The notes beneath the pieces were generated by a model. The model saw only the letters and a list, made by a program, of their open reading frames with translations, searched no databases and was not told the DNA's origin. Below, piece after piece: positions 1 through 6,583 of a stretch of 64,000 nt of DNA (position 1 is its first letter; each line of letters starts with the position of its first letter). Both the position numbers and the translations under genes were made by a program. Source of the DNA: Brevundimonas sp. MF30-B (GTDB lineage Bacteria; Pseudomonadota; Alphaproteobacteria; Caulobacterales; Caulobacteraceae); NCBI RefSeq assembly GCF_004683885.1, contig NZ_CP038440.1, forward strand, positions 1,150,001 through 1,214,000. Direction: 5' to 3'.

Positions 1-472
1 CCGCGATCCGCTCGGCCATGGCCTGGACGAAGGCGGAATCGTCCTGTGGTGCGGCTGGGACCATCGGCGTCTCGGCGCCGGCGATGCTGAGGCCCGGATG
101 GTCCGCCCGCAGCCGCTCCAGGGCCCGCGCCTGAGCGTCCGGCCCCGGCCCCACGACATAGACGGGCAGGCCGTCGCGCGCGGCTCGCGCCATCAGCGGC
201 TCGACCATGTCGGATCCGCACACCCGATCCAGCACCGCCCCCTGGCGACGCGCCAGCCAGACGATGGGAAAGCCGTCGGCGCTGACCAGTTCGGCCCGCG
301 CATAGGCGGCGCGGAAGGCGGGCTCGTCCAGCTTGACCAGATGATCCAAGTTCAGGGTGAACAGCAGAAAGCCCTGGCCGCGCGCGGCGCGCGCCGCCGC
401 GACGTCCACCGCCTGATCCAGGGTCGCCAGATTGACCCCGATGCCCTCGATCCGCGCCAGTTCCTGCGGCAT
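1..472 (-). CDS. WecG/TagA/CpsF-family glycosyltransferase (partial, N-terminal part)
   Basis: The reading frame starts at an ATG at 472 and runs off the left edge of the window, so about 157 N-terminal residues are visible. The translation has the family signature: TLDQAVD near residue 17, then TLNLDHLVKL, ELVSADGFPIVWLARRQG, CGSDMVEPLM and LPVYVVGPGP. Members transfer a sugar (often N-acetylmannosaminuronate or a related hexose) to a lipid-linked intermediate at the cytoplasmic face during surface polysaccharide synthesis. Holdfast HfsJ of Caulobacter belongs to this family, but nothing seen here assigns the gene to holdfast rather than another polysaccharide. It lies downstream of ctrA on the same strand, separated by a strong terminator, so it is probably a separate transcription unit. 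Confidence 0.8.
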   Translation of the reverse strand, partial: MPQELARIEGIGVNLATLDQAVDVAAARAARGQGFLLFTLNLDHLVKLDEPAFRAAYARAELVSADGFPIVWLARRQGAVLDRVCGSDMVEPLMARAARDGLPVYVVGPGPDAQARALERLRADHPGLSIAGAETPMVPAAPQDDSAFVQAMAERIA

Positions 473-483
473 GGCCCCTCACG

Positions 484-512
484 AAAACGCCCGCCGGGTG
501 ACCGGCGGGCGT
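484..512 (-). terminator. Rho-independent terminator of ctrA
   Basis: Perfect 11-bp inverted repeat (ACGCCCGCCGG / CCGGCGGGCGT) with a 4-nt loop. Read on the minus strand it is followed by TTTT. It lies about 50 bp past the ctrA stop and ahead of the glycosyltransferase start. Confidence 0.8.
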
Positions 513-564
513 GTGTTTCCTGCGCTAGGCTCGGCTCGCGGAGCCTAGCGGCTTTAGCGTCGCC

Positions 565-1266
565 TTAGGCCGCCGCGCTCTTAGCGCCCTCCGCCGGATC
601 GCGCAGCACATAGCCGCGGCCCCAGACGGTTTCGATGTAGTGTTTGCCGCCCGCCGCTGTCGCCAGCTTCTTGCGCAGCTTGCAGATGAAGACGTCGATG
701 ATCTTCAGCTCGGGCTCGTCCATGCCGCCGTACAGGTGGTTCAGGAACATTTCCTTGGTCAGGGTCGTGCCCTTGCGGAGCGAGAGCAGCTCCAGCATCT
801 GATATTCCTTGCCGGTCAGGTGCACGCGATGGCCGTCCACCTCCACCGTCTTGGCGTCCAGGTTCACGGCGATCTCGCCGGTGTGGATGATGGCCTGGGC
901 GTGACCCTTGGAGCGACGCACCACGGCGTGCACCCGGGCGATCAGCTCGTCCTTGTGGAAGGGCTTGGTCAGATAGTCGTCGGCGCCGCCGCCGAACGTC
1001 TTGACCTTGCTTTCGATCTCGTGGCTTCCGGACAGGATCATCACCGGCGTATTGACCTTGCCGACGCGCAGCTGACGCAGAACCTCGATGCCGCTCATGT
1101 CGGGCAAGTTCAGGTCCAGGAGGATCAGGTCGTAGTCATAGATCTTGCCCAGATCGATGCCTTCTTCGCCGAGGTCGGTCGTATAGACGTTAAAGCCTTC
1201 CGACTTGAGCATCAGTTCGATGCTCTGCGCCGTCGCATGATCATCTTCGATAAGCAGGACGCGCAT
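565..1266 (-). CDS. ctrA: Cell-cycle master response regulator CtrA
   Basis: This 233-residue OmpR-type response regulator is the essential alphaproteobacterial cell-cycle regulator CtrA. The receiver domain (1-120) has acidic residues D8/D9, phospho-acceptor D51 (context [13 protein letters not shown]) and the TKPF lysine loop. The winged helix (about 127-225) contains [32 protein letters not shown], split here only by wording, and the recognition region [14 protein letters not shown]. The C-terminus ends in S-A-A-A, matching the small hydrophobic tail needed for ClpXP proteolysis of Caulobacter CtrA. CtrA is phosphorylated through the CckA-ChpT relay and binds TTAA-N7-TTAA motifs to block replication initiation and drive flagellar, division and methylation genes. 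Its upstream region carries TTAA half-sites and five GANTC sites. Its neighbour across the promoter region is a putative GTA-activator operon. Confidence 0.97.
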   Translation of the reverse strand: MRVLLIEDDHATAQSIELMLKSEGFNVYTTDLGEEGIDLGKIYDYDLILLDLNLPDMSGIEVLRQLRVGKVNTPVMILSGSHEIESKVKTFGGGADDYLTKPFHKDELIARVHAVVRRSKGHAQAIIHTGEIAVNLDAKTVEVDGHRVHLTGKEYQMLELLSLRKGTTLTKEMFLNHLYGGMDEPELKIIDVFICKLRKKLATAAGGKHYIETVWGRGYVLRDPAEGAKSAAA

Positions 1267-1334
1267 TCATGCCCCTCCAGGCAAAGCTTGACAGTCGCAC
1301 CGCGCGAGAGCCGAGCGGTAACCTTGTTCCGACG

Positions 1335-1501
1335 TTAATCTCTCAAAACCTTAAGAAGGGTTAACGTCCCCAATTGAGACGAATCGTAGGCTGATTTGCG
1401 AATCGCCGTCGAGAGTCCCGATTCGCTCAAGCGAAAATAAATTAACCACCCCGAACGCCCCTGCGGTCGCCGCAACCTGTGAGCGATCCTGCGTCCGACT
1501 C
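1335..1501 (-). promoter_or_regulatory. ctrA: ctrA upstream control region: TTAA half-sites and GANTC (CcrM) cluster
   Basis: TTAA tetramers lie at 1335, 1351, 1361 and 1442 in otherwise GC-rich DNA; those at 1351 and 1361 are 6 nt apart, close to but not the canonical N7 of CtrA sites. Five GANTC sites lie at 1381, 1400, 1413, 1420 and 1497. In Caulobacter, GANTC methylation by CcrM controls a ctrA promoter and CtrA autoregulates. The sites are seen directly; their function is inferred. Confidence 0.6.
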
Positions 1502-1511
1502 TGACGTTGAG

Positions 1512-1566
1512 TAGGGATATATTCCTATCACGAGAGCGGGCGCCCCTAGGCTGGGCGCTCGTGATA
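1512..1566 (+). promoter_or_regulatory. Palindrome and leader stem-loop upstream of the GafYZ-like operon
   Basis: An AT-rich imperfect palindrome (TAGG...CCTA, 1512-1527) is followed by a 9-bp perfect inverted repeat TATCACGAG (1526-1534) / CTCGTGATA (1558-1566). This encloses an inner GCGCCC/GGGCGC stem. The structure ends 5 nt before the ribosome-binding site AAAGGAG, so it would form in the leader RNA or act as an operator. No T-run follows. Confidence 0.45.
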
Positions 1567-1587
1567 ACCAAAAGGAGTTCGGGGACA

Positions 1588-1944
1588 ATGCGGGAAGCCT
1601 ATTTCGTGCCGGTGGGCCAGACGGATCGGATCAAGGCGGACCTGGCGGTGCATCTGGTCGCCGCCGCCTTCGGCGTTCCGGCCGAGCGGATCATGGCGCG
1701 CGGCCGCGCCGAGCCGATGGCGTGTCACGCGCGGCGCATCGCCATCTACATCGTGCACGTCACATACGGCTGGACGCTGGAGCGAGTGGGCCACGTCTTC
1801 CGCGTCAATCGCGCCACGGCCGGCACGGCCTGCCGCTGGGTCGAGGACCGCCGCGAGGAGCCCGCCTTCGACGAAACGGTGGAGCGGCTGGGCGAAAGCC
1901 TGATCTGGCCGTCGGCCGCCCCGGCGCGGGGGCTCTTGGCATGA
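1588..1944 (+). CDS. DnaA-domain-IV-like HTH protein, candidate GTA activator GafY
   Basis: A 118-residue cytoplasmic protein. The ATG at 1588 is chosen because AAAGGAG lies 10 nt upstream; the frame is open further 5' but without a good site. Residues about 18-88 (DLAVHLVAAAFGVPAERIMA, then ARRIAIYIVHVTYGWTLERVG and RATAGTACRWVED) resemble the Trp-repressor-like DNA-binding domain IV of DnaA, without any AAA+ region. The stop overlaps the start of the next gene (ATGA), and that gene encodes a DUF6456 protein. This pairing resembles the two halves of GafA, the Rhodobacter GTA activator, which is split into GafY and GafZ in Caulobacter. The family resemblance is my recognition; the GafY assignment is inference, supported by the GTA cluster at 26.4-41.1 kb. 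Confidence 0.75.
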   Translation: MREAYFVPVGQTDRIKADLAVHLVAAAFGVPAERIMARGRAEPMACHARRIAIYIVHVTYGWTLERVGHVFRVNRATAGTACRWVEDRREEPAFDETVERLGESLIWPSAAPARGLLA

Positions 1945-2654
1945 GCCGGGCGGTCGAACGCGCGCGCGGCCTGCTGGCGCGGCCCGGAGCCTGGCTGGAC
2001 GCGGGCGAGGACGGCTATCGGCTGAGGCTTCGCCCCGACCGTCGCGCCCGGCCGGCCTTGACGTTGGACGAGCCCGCCTTTCGCGCCCTGATCGACCAGC
2101 CGGGCCTGCGCCTTCGGCAAGGCGGCGGCTGGACGGCGCGGGAGGCGGCGCGGCCCGAGACCCCGGCCTTCGCGGGACGGCCCGGCATGGTCGAGGGCGT
2201 CCGGCAGGTCGTCACGCCCGACGGTGTCCTGGCCTCGCGCCGGGCCAATCTGGGGCAGTCGCCGATCGCCTGGCTGGCGGCGCGTCGCGACGCCTCGGGC
2301 GCGCCGCTGCTGACCCCTGCCCAGGCCGCCGCAGGCGCGCGCCTGACCCTGGACGCCGAACGCGCCCAGGCGGGCCCGGCCCTAACCATGCGTTGGGACG
2401 CCCTGCCGCGCTCGGGCGCCGGCGGGCGCACCCGCCGCTCCGAGCCGACTGACCCCGCCCTGGCCGCCGGCCGTCGCGTGGCCGAGGCGCTCGCCGCCGT
2501 CGGCCCGCGCCATCGCGCCGTGCTGGACTGGATCTGCGTGCGCGGCTCGGCGCTGGCGGTCGCCGAACAGAGCCTGGGCCTGAAGCGACGCACCGGCAAA
2601 CAGGCCCTGCGCGAGGCCCTACAGGCGCTGGCGGAGCACTATGGCGCGGGGTGA
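1941..2654 (+). CDS. DUF6456 (sigma-region-4-like) protein, candidate GTA activator/antiterminator GafZ
   Basis: A 237-residue protein translationally coupled to the upstream HTH gene by an ATGA overlap. Residues about 105-235 match the DUF6456 pattern: SPIAWLAARRDASGAPLLTPA, then AAGARLTLDAERAQAGPALTMRWD, then a C-terminal helical HTH (AVGPRHRAVLDWICVRG, EQSLGLKRRTGKQALREALQAL). This domain forms the C-terminal part of Rhodobacter GafA, which contacts RNA polymerase. In Caulobacter the separate protein GafZ is reported to be an anti-terminator for the GTA operon. The N-terminal 100 residues are basic and unassigned. A DUF6456 protein of unrelated function cannot be excluded. The gene is followed on the opposite strand by sufE. 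Confidence 0.7.
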   Translation: MSRAVERARGLLARPGAWLDAGEDGYRLRLRPDRRARPALTLDEPAFRALIDQPGLRLRQGGGWTAREAARPETPAFAGRPGMVEGVRQVVTPDGVLASRRANLGQSPIAWLAARRDASGAPLLTPAQAAAGARLTLDAERAQAGPALTMRWDALPRSGAGGRTRRSEPTDPALAAGRRVAEALAAVGPRHRAVLDWICVRGSALAVAEQSLGLKRRTGKQALREALQALAEHYGAG

Positions 2655-2658
2655 GGCC

Positions 2659-3090
2659 TCAGCCGGCCCGCGCGGCTTCCTCTCGGATGCGCCCGACCAT
2701 GCTGTTCAGCCCATTGGCGCGCTGGCGCGTCAGGGCCGAGGGCAGGCCCAGCCGGTCGAGGGCGGCCCGCGCGTCGAAGCCCAGAATCTCGGCCGGCGCG
2801 CGGCCCGAGTACAGCTTCAGAAGCAGGGCGATGTTGCCCTTGGACAGAGCGCTGTCGGAATCGGCGTCGAACCAAAGCCGCCCGCCCGCCTCGCGGCTGG
2901 ACAGCCAGACCTGGGCCGCGCAGCCCGGCACCTTGTTGGCCTCGATCCGGGCGGCGTCCGGCAGCGGCGCCAGCCCCTTGCCCAGGTCGATGACGTATTC
3001 GATCCGTCCCTCCCAGTCGCCCAGCAGGTCGAACTCCTCGACCAGTTCGGCGAGGGTCTCGTCGATCGAAAGGGCGGGCGGCGTTGTCAT
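2659..3090 (-). CDS. sufE: SufE-family cysteine desulfuration protein
   Basis: A 143-residue protein starting at the ATG at 3090 (MTTPPALSIDETL). SufE accepts the persulfide from SufS cysteine desulfurase and passes sulfur to the SufBCD scaffold for Fe-S cluster assembly. Family hallmarks are the N-terminal helix ETLAELVEEFDLLGDWEGRI, the acceptor-cysteine loop VPGCAAQVW (Cys57), and the C-terminal LTRQRANGLNSMV. The length is normal for SufE. No suf operon surrounds it, so it is a stand-alone copy convergent with the DUF6456 gene. Confidence 0.9.
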   Translation of the reverse strand: MTTPPALSIDETLAELVEEFDLLGDWEGRIEYVIDLGKGLAPLPDAARIEANKVPGCAAQVWLSSREAGGRLWFDADSDSALSKGNIALLLKLYSGRAPAEILGFDARAALDRLGLPSALTRQRANGLNSMVGRIREEAARAG

Positions 3091-3218
3091 GCGGTGCAGA
3101 TAGGGTCCCGGCCCCCGACTTGTCCACGGCGGCGGTTCGCCTGTGAGGTGCGCGCGCTTGGGACGACTCACTCGCGCGCCTAGGCTCGGCCGTATTTTGC
3201 ACCGAGGCTGAAGCCCGC

Positions 3219-4862
3219 TTGTCCCGCACCACCCCCACGTCAGATCCGATCGCGGAGGCCCTTCCGGCCGTCGCCGCCTGGCATGCCGCCTGGGCGGGGG
3301 CGCTGGGGCTGACCGCGCTGGGCGCGGCCTGGAGCTCGCCGGACCTGGGCGCGGCGTCGCTGGCGGGCCTGCTGGTGCTGGCGCTTCCGGGCCTCGGCGG
3401 CCTGCTGGTCCTGACCCGCCGCCGCGACGCGCAAAGCCGGATGGCGCTGATCGCGGGCTGGACGCTGGCCGCCGTGCTGGCCGCGGGTCTGACCGGCGGC
3501 CTGGCCGGGCCTCTCGCCGGACTGGTGTTCGCGCCCCTGGCCGCCGGGCTGGCGCTGGGCGAGCGCCGCTGGGTCGAGGGCGGGGCCATGGGCGCCATGC
3601 TGGCCGCCGGATCGGGATTGCTCACCTCGGCGCTGGGGGGCGCCGAGGCGGGGGGCGCGGGGCTGGCGGCCGTGACCGCCGTGCTGACGGCGGGGGCGGC
3701 GGCGCTGGCCCCCGGTCTGGCCGGCCGGCCCCGCGAGCGCCGCGCGGACGCGGACGGAGAGGCCCTGTCGGTGGCCCGCGCCCTGACCGCCGCCGTGCCC
3801 GGCGCGTTGCTAACCGTGGCTCCGTCCGGCCGCATCTTGGCGCGGGCGGGTGTTGAAGCGGACCTGGCCGGCGACGACCTGATCGCCGCCGCCGCGCCCG
3901 ACGAGCGCGAGGCCCTGCGCGACTGGCTGGCCGGATCGCACGCACGGGGCGAGGCCGGCGAGCGCCTGACCCGTCTAGCCGACGGCCGGACCCTGCGCCT
4001 GCGCGCCGCGCCGCTGAACGGGCCGAACCTGGCGGTGCTGGCGCTTCAGGCCGACGGCGCCGTCGCCCAGCTCGCCGATCTGGCCGCCCAGCGCGACCGG
4101 GCCGAGGCCCGCGACGCCGGCAAGAGCCGCTTCCTGGCGCACATGAGCCACGAACTGCGCACGCCGCTGAACGCCGTGGTCGGCTTCTCCGACATCATGC
4201 GCCAGCGCCTGTTCGGCCCCCTGCCCGAGCGCTACGCCGAATACGCCGGCTCGATCCACGAGGCGGGCGGCCACCTGCTGGACCTGATCAACGACGTGCT
4301 GGACGTCTCCAAGATCGAGGCCGACCGCTATGAACTGGCGCTTGAGCCGTTCGACGCCCGCGAGGCGATCGAGGCGGTCGCCGTGCTGATGCGCGGCCAG
4401 GCGCGCGACAAGGGCGTCGAGCTGGCCGTCGTCCTGCCCGCCGAACCGCTGAAGGTCATGGCCGACCGCCGCGCGCTCAAGCAAATGGCGCTGAACCTGG
4501 TGTCCAATGCGATCAAATTCACCCCCGCCGGCGGCTCGGTCAGCCTGGCCGCCGAACGGCTGGGCCCGATGCTGGAGGTGACGGTGTCCGACACCGGCGT
4601 AGGCATCGCCGCCGAGGACCTGGCCCGCCTGGGCCGCCCCTACGAACAGGCCGGCGGCGCGGATCAGAAGGCGCAAGGCAGCGGCCTGGGCCTGTCGCTG
4701 GTGCGCTCGCTCGCCGAACTGCACGGCGGCCGTCTGATGCTGGACAGCACCCTGGGCGAAGGCTCCGCGGCCACCGTCCGCCTGCCGGTCATCGACGAGA
4801 CGCCGGCCGAAGGAGATGCACCGGGCGGCGCGCAGATCATCCCCTTCGCCCAGAAGGCGTGA
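3219..4862 (+). CDS. divJ: DivJ-like membrane sensor histidine kinase
   Basis: A 547-residue histidine kinase. Residues about 20-170 hold five or six hydrophobic segments rich in Ala, Leu and Gly. A PAS-like linker follows (about 185-280), then HisKA with FLAHMSHELRTPLNAVVGFS (phospho-acceptor His311), and HATPase_c with the N box LNLVSNAIKFTP, G1 SDTGVGI and G2 GSGLGLS. The stretch FGPLPERYAEYAGSIHEAGGHLLDLINDVLDVSK is closely reminiscent of Caulobacter DivJ, the stalked-pole kinase of DivK and PleD, and the length and membrane topology agree. The PleC/DivJ family is wide, so the exact orthology is inferred. The start at 3219 is a TTG. No downstream response regulator is present, as expected for an orphan cell-cycle kinase. 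Confidence 0.75.
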   Translation: MSRTTPTSDPIAEALPAVAAWHAAWAGALGLTALGAAWSSPDLGAASLAGLLVLALPGLGGLLVLTRRRDAQSRMALIAGWTLAAVLAAGLTGGLAGPLAGLVFAPLAAGLALGERRWVEGGAMGAMLAAGSGLLTSALGGAEAGGAGLAAVTAVLTAGAAALAPGLAGRPRERRADADGEALSVARALTAAVPGALLTVAPSGRILARAGVEADLAGDDLIAAAAPDEREALRDWLAGSHARGEAGERLTRLADGRTLRLRAAPLNGPNLAVLALQADGAVAQLADLAAQRDRAEARDAGKSRFLAHMSHELRTPLNAVVGFSDIMRQRLFGPLPERYAEYAGSIHEAGGHLLDLINDVLDVSKIEADRYELALEPFDAREAIEAVAVLMRGQARDKGVELAVVLPAEPLKVMADRRALKQMALNLVSNAIKFTPAGGSVSLAAERLGPMLEVTVSDTGVGIAAEDLARLGRPYEQAGGADQKAQGSGLGLSLVRSLAELHGGRLMLDSTLGEGSAATVRLPVIDETPAEGDAPGGAQIIPFAQKA

Positions 4863-4891
4863 TGGCGAGGGGACGTTAAGCAGACGCTGCG

Positions 4892-4921
4892 AATGTCGGC
4901 TGAGGGTGGGAAGCGGACATT
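4892..4921. repeat. Degenerate palindromic repeat, copy 1
   Basis: Imperfect inverted repeat AATGTCGGCT...AGCGGACATT around a GGGTGGG centre. It is the best preserved of four related elements between 4.9 and 6.05 kb, and lies in the gap after the DivJ-like gene. Confidence 0.55.
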
Positions 4922-4987
4922 TCTATGAGCGGTTCAACTCTGTCGGGCTTTTGAGAAGACCCGGATGACGGCCCTGAGCGTCGCACG

Positions 4988-5422
4988 CTACCTCTGGCGG
5001 GCAAATCGTAGCTCTTCCTCTCCATGCACGACGAGCCGCTGGCCGTCGCTCGATATAGACCACCCAGACGTGGGGTCAGCGAAGAGTATACGTTCCGCAA
5101 GCTCGACCGCTCGCTCGTTAGGTGGGTAGTCTCCACCGCAGCCCGCCGTCGTGATGATGACAGGACTTGGGAAGACTACCGTGGGCGGACGAACCTCGTA
5201 GCTGCCTGACATGCTGTTGCAACGGGATGTGCCAAGCATGAGGCCATCTCGGCCAAAGTCCATGGTCATCGCCCGTGACACCGATTGCCCCCCGACCCTC
5301 GTCAATGACCATTTTCCGATCACTCTTTCCGCGCTGATGGGCATCTCAATCACGGGCGTGGTCGCGCAGGCCCCCAAGCCAGCTACGAGAACGGCAACGA
5401 ACGGGACAATAGGCGGTCGCAT
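4988..5422 (-). CDS. META-domain (HslJ-like) lipoprotein
   Basis: A 144-residue putative lipoprotein. The N-terminus MRPPIVPFVAVLVAGLGAC is a type II signal peptide with lipobox LGAC (Cys19). The mature part has META/DUF306 features: VIGKWSLTRVGGQSV, SRCNSMSGSYEV, TTAGCGGDY, AVELAERILF, and a final SSDGQRLVVHGEEELRF strand. META-domain proteins such as HslJ are envelope proteins of poorly defined function linked to stress or antibiotic resistance. The gene stands alone, flanked by palindromic repeats, and its upstream Shine-Dalgarno is weak. Confidence 0.7.
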   Translation of the reverse strand: MRPPIVPFVAVLVAGLGACATTPVIEMPISAERVIGKWSLTRVGGQSVSRAMTMDFGRDGLMLGTSRCNSMSGSYEVRPPTVVFPSPVIITTAGCGGDYPPNERAVELAERILFADPTSGWSISSDGQRLVVHGEEELRFARQR

Positions 5423-5458
5423 CCGGCTTCGAACGCGCCAGAGTGCTTCCAGTGCCGA

Positions 5459-5485
5459 TGTCCGCTGCGGGTCGAATGCGGTCCT
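5459..5485. repeat. Degenerate palindromic repeat, copy 2
   Basis: Matches the shared core (TCCGCT, two bases, GGGTCGAATGCGG). Located just upstream of the META-domain gene. The arms are more diverged than in copy 1. Confidence 0.45.
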
Positions 5486-5539
5486 CGGCTTCGCCGCCGT
5501 GAGCAGACATTGGGCTTCGAACCGGACAACGGACGCTGG

Positions 5540-5569
5540 CTGTTTCCGTTAAGGGTGGCAAGCGGACAG
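5540..5569. repeat. Degenerate palindromic repeat, copy 3
   Basis: CTGTTTCCGTT...AAGCGGACAG around AAGGGTGGC. It lies within 50 bp of the start of the following hypothetical gene, so it may be part of its leader. Confidence 0.45.
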
Positions 5570-5614
5570 CCAGCGACGCATGCTTTAGCGTTTGACCTGC
5601 ACCGGAGAGGCGGC

Positions 5615-6016
5615 GTGGAAACGGACTACAGGCGGTTGAGGACCAACTGGGAAAGCGGAAGCCGAGACCGCGATGATGCGCTTCATCTGCTCTTTCTCGC
5701 TTGGATGCATTGGGCTGATCCGCCCGTCGTGACCGGCCTGAATGATGCGGACGCCGACGAACTTTGGCGCGAAATCTATGCATACTTCGGCGGTGAAGAA
5801 GCACAGGACGCTGAGTTTCTCTACGTCGCGTCTCTTATGGCTGGCCTCTTCCCGTGGGGGCTCGGCAACGAGAAAGAATGGAGTTCACGCGCGAAGCGGA
5901 TGGAGGAACGATATATCCATCTCAAGCCGGATGGCTTTTCGCCAGAGTTCTTCGAAGGCCGCAGCGACTACGGCGAGTATTTCGCGCACCACGCACGGGT
6001 CCGCGCCGGGCGATGA
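5615..6016 (+). CDS. Hypothetical protein (133 aa)
   Basis: Not assigned to a family. The GTG at 5615 is preferred because GGAGAGG lies just upstream; the frame is open further 5' but crosses a repeat element. The protein is acidic, has no signal peptide or membrane segment, and is rich in Trp, Tyr and Asp: HLLFLAWMHWADPPVVTGL (about 23-41), ELWREIYAYFGG, LYVASLMAGLFPWGLG, and a C-terminal FFEGRSDYGEYFAHH. It resembles small cytosolic proteins of unknown function that occur singly in proteobacterial accessory regions. The region is flanked by palindromic repeats and has lower GC than the neighbouring core genes. Confidence 0.6.
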   Translation: METDYRRLRTNWESGSRDRDDALHLLFLAWMHWADPPVVTGLNDADADELWREIYAYFGGEEAQDAEFLYVASLMAGLFPWGLGNEKEWSSRAKRMEERYIHLKPDGFSPEFFEGRSDYGEYFAHHARVRAGR

Positions 6017-6019
6017 CGC

Positions 6020-6050
6020 AACTTCCGCAACGGGTCGAATGCGGCCTCGA
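6020..6050. repeat. Degenerate palindromic repeat, copy 4
   Basis: ACTTCCGCAACGGGTCGAATGCGG keeps the shared core. It lies immediately after the hypothetical gene and before the convergent secreted-protein gene, where it may end transcription. Confidence 0.4.
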
Positions 6051-6071
6051 CACCCCGCCCCACAACCAGCC

Positions 6072-6503
6072 CTACCGCCGCGTCATCACCACCGTGCCGA
6101 TGTGTCCGCCGATGGGCAGCAGGCGGACGCGCAGGTTGACGGTCCCGCTGAAGCCCGCGCCGCTTCGATCCGCGAGGGTGTAGGTCATGCGCACTCCGCC
6201 GCCGGCTGAGGCGACGACCAGGCGGCCGTCCCGGATGCGGCAATCCGCAGGATCGTTCCTCAACACGCAGGTGAGGCGGCCGTTGGATCGCTCGGTGATC
6301 GTCAGCGGCAGATCCAGTTGCTCGCCGCCATCCTTGGCGCGAAACGAGATGTTCAGATCGTCGCGGTCGGCGGGCGTGACGAGCAGCCGCCATTGGCCAA
6401 CCACGTCCCGATTGGTGATCGGCGGAGCGCTCTGCGCCGACGCCGCACCGCCCAAGGTCAGCATCACCAAGGCGGTCATCAGGGTCGTCAGCGGCTTGGC
6501 CAT
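6072..6503 (-). CDS. Small secreted/periplasmic protein of unknown function
   Basis: A 143-residue protein. The ATG at 6503 is supported by a GGAG six bases upstream. A classical Sec signal peptide is present (MAKPLTTLMTALVMLTLGGAASA, cleavage near residue 23). The mature part is about 120 residues of beta-rich sequence: DVVGQWRLLVTPADRDDLNISF, CVLRNDPADCRIRDGRLVV with two cysteines that could form a disulfide, and VNLRVRLLPIGGHIGTVVM. VVGQWRL suggests a lipocalin-like or META-like barrel, but no family is secure. It stands alone. Confidence 0.7.
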   Translation of the reverse strand: MAKPLTTLMTALVMLTLGGAASAQSAPPITNRDVVGQWRLLVTPADRDDLNISFRAKDGGEQLDLPLTITERSNGRLTCVLRNDPADCRIRDGRLVVASAGGGVRMTYTLADRSGAGFSGTVNLRVRLLPIGGHIGTVVMTRR

Positions 6504-6583
6504 GGAACGCTCCGAAAGGACAACGTCCGGCAGCATCGATCAACCTGACCGGCTTGGCACGTGAACCTTTGGACAGGTCGTCG

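Noticed and set aside
1351..1364. A canonical CtrA box at TTAA-GAAGGG-TTAA
   Set aside because: Spacing is 6 rather than 7 nt, so it is recorded only as half-sites in the control region, not as a firm CtrA site.
1722..2654. A 310-codon frame starting at 1722 for the DUF6456 protein
   Set aside because: The ATG at 1941 is coupled to the upstream stop by ATGA. The 5' extension is an out-of-frame shadow of the HTH gene.
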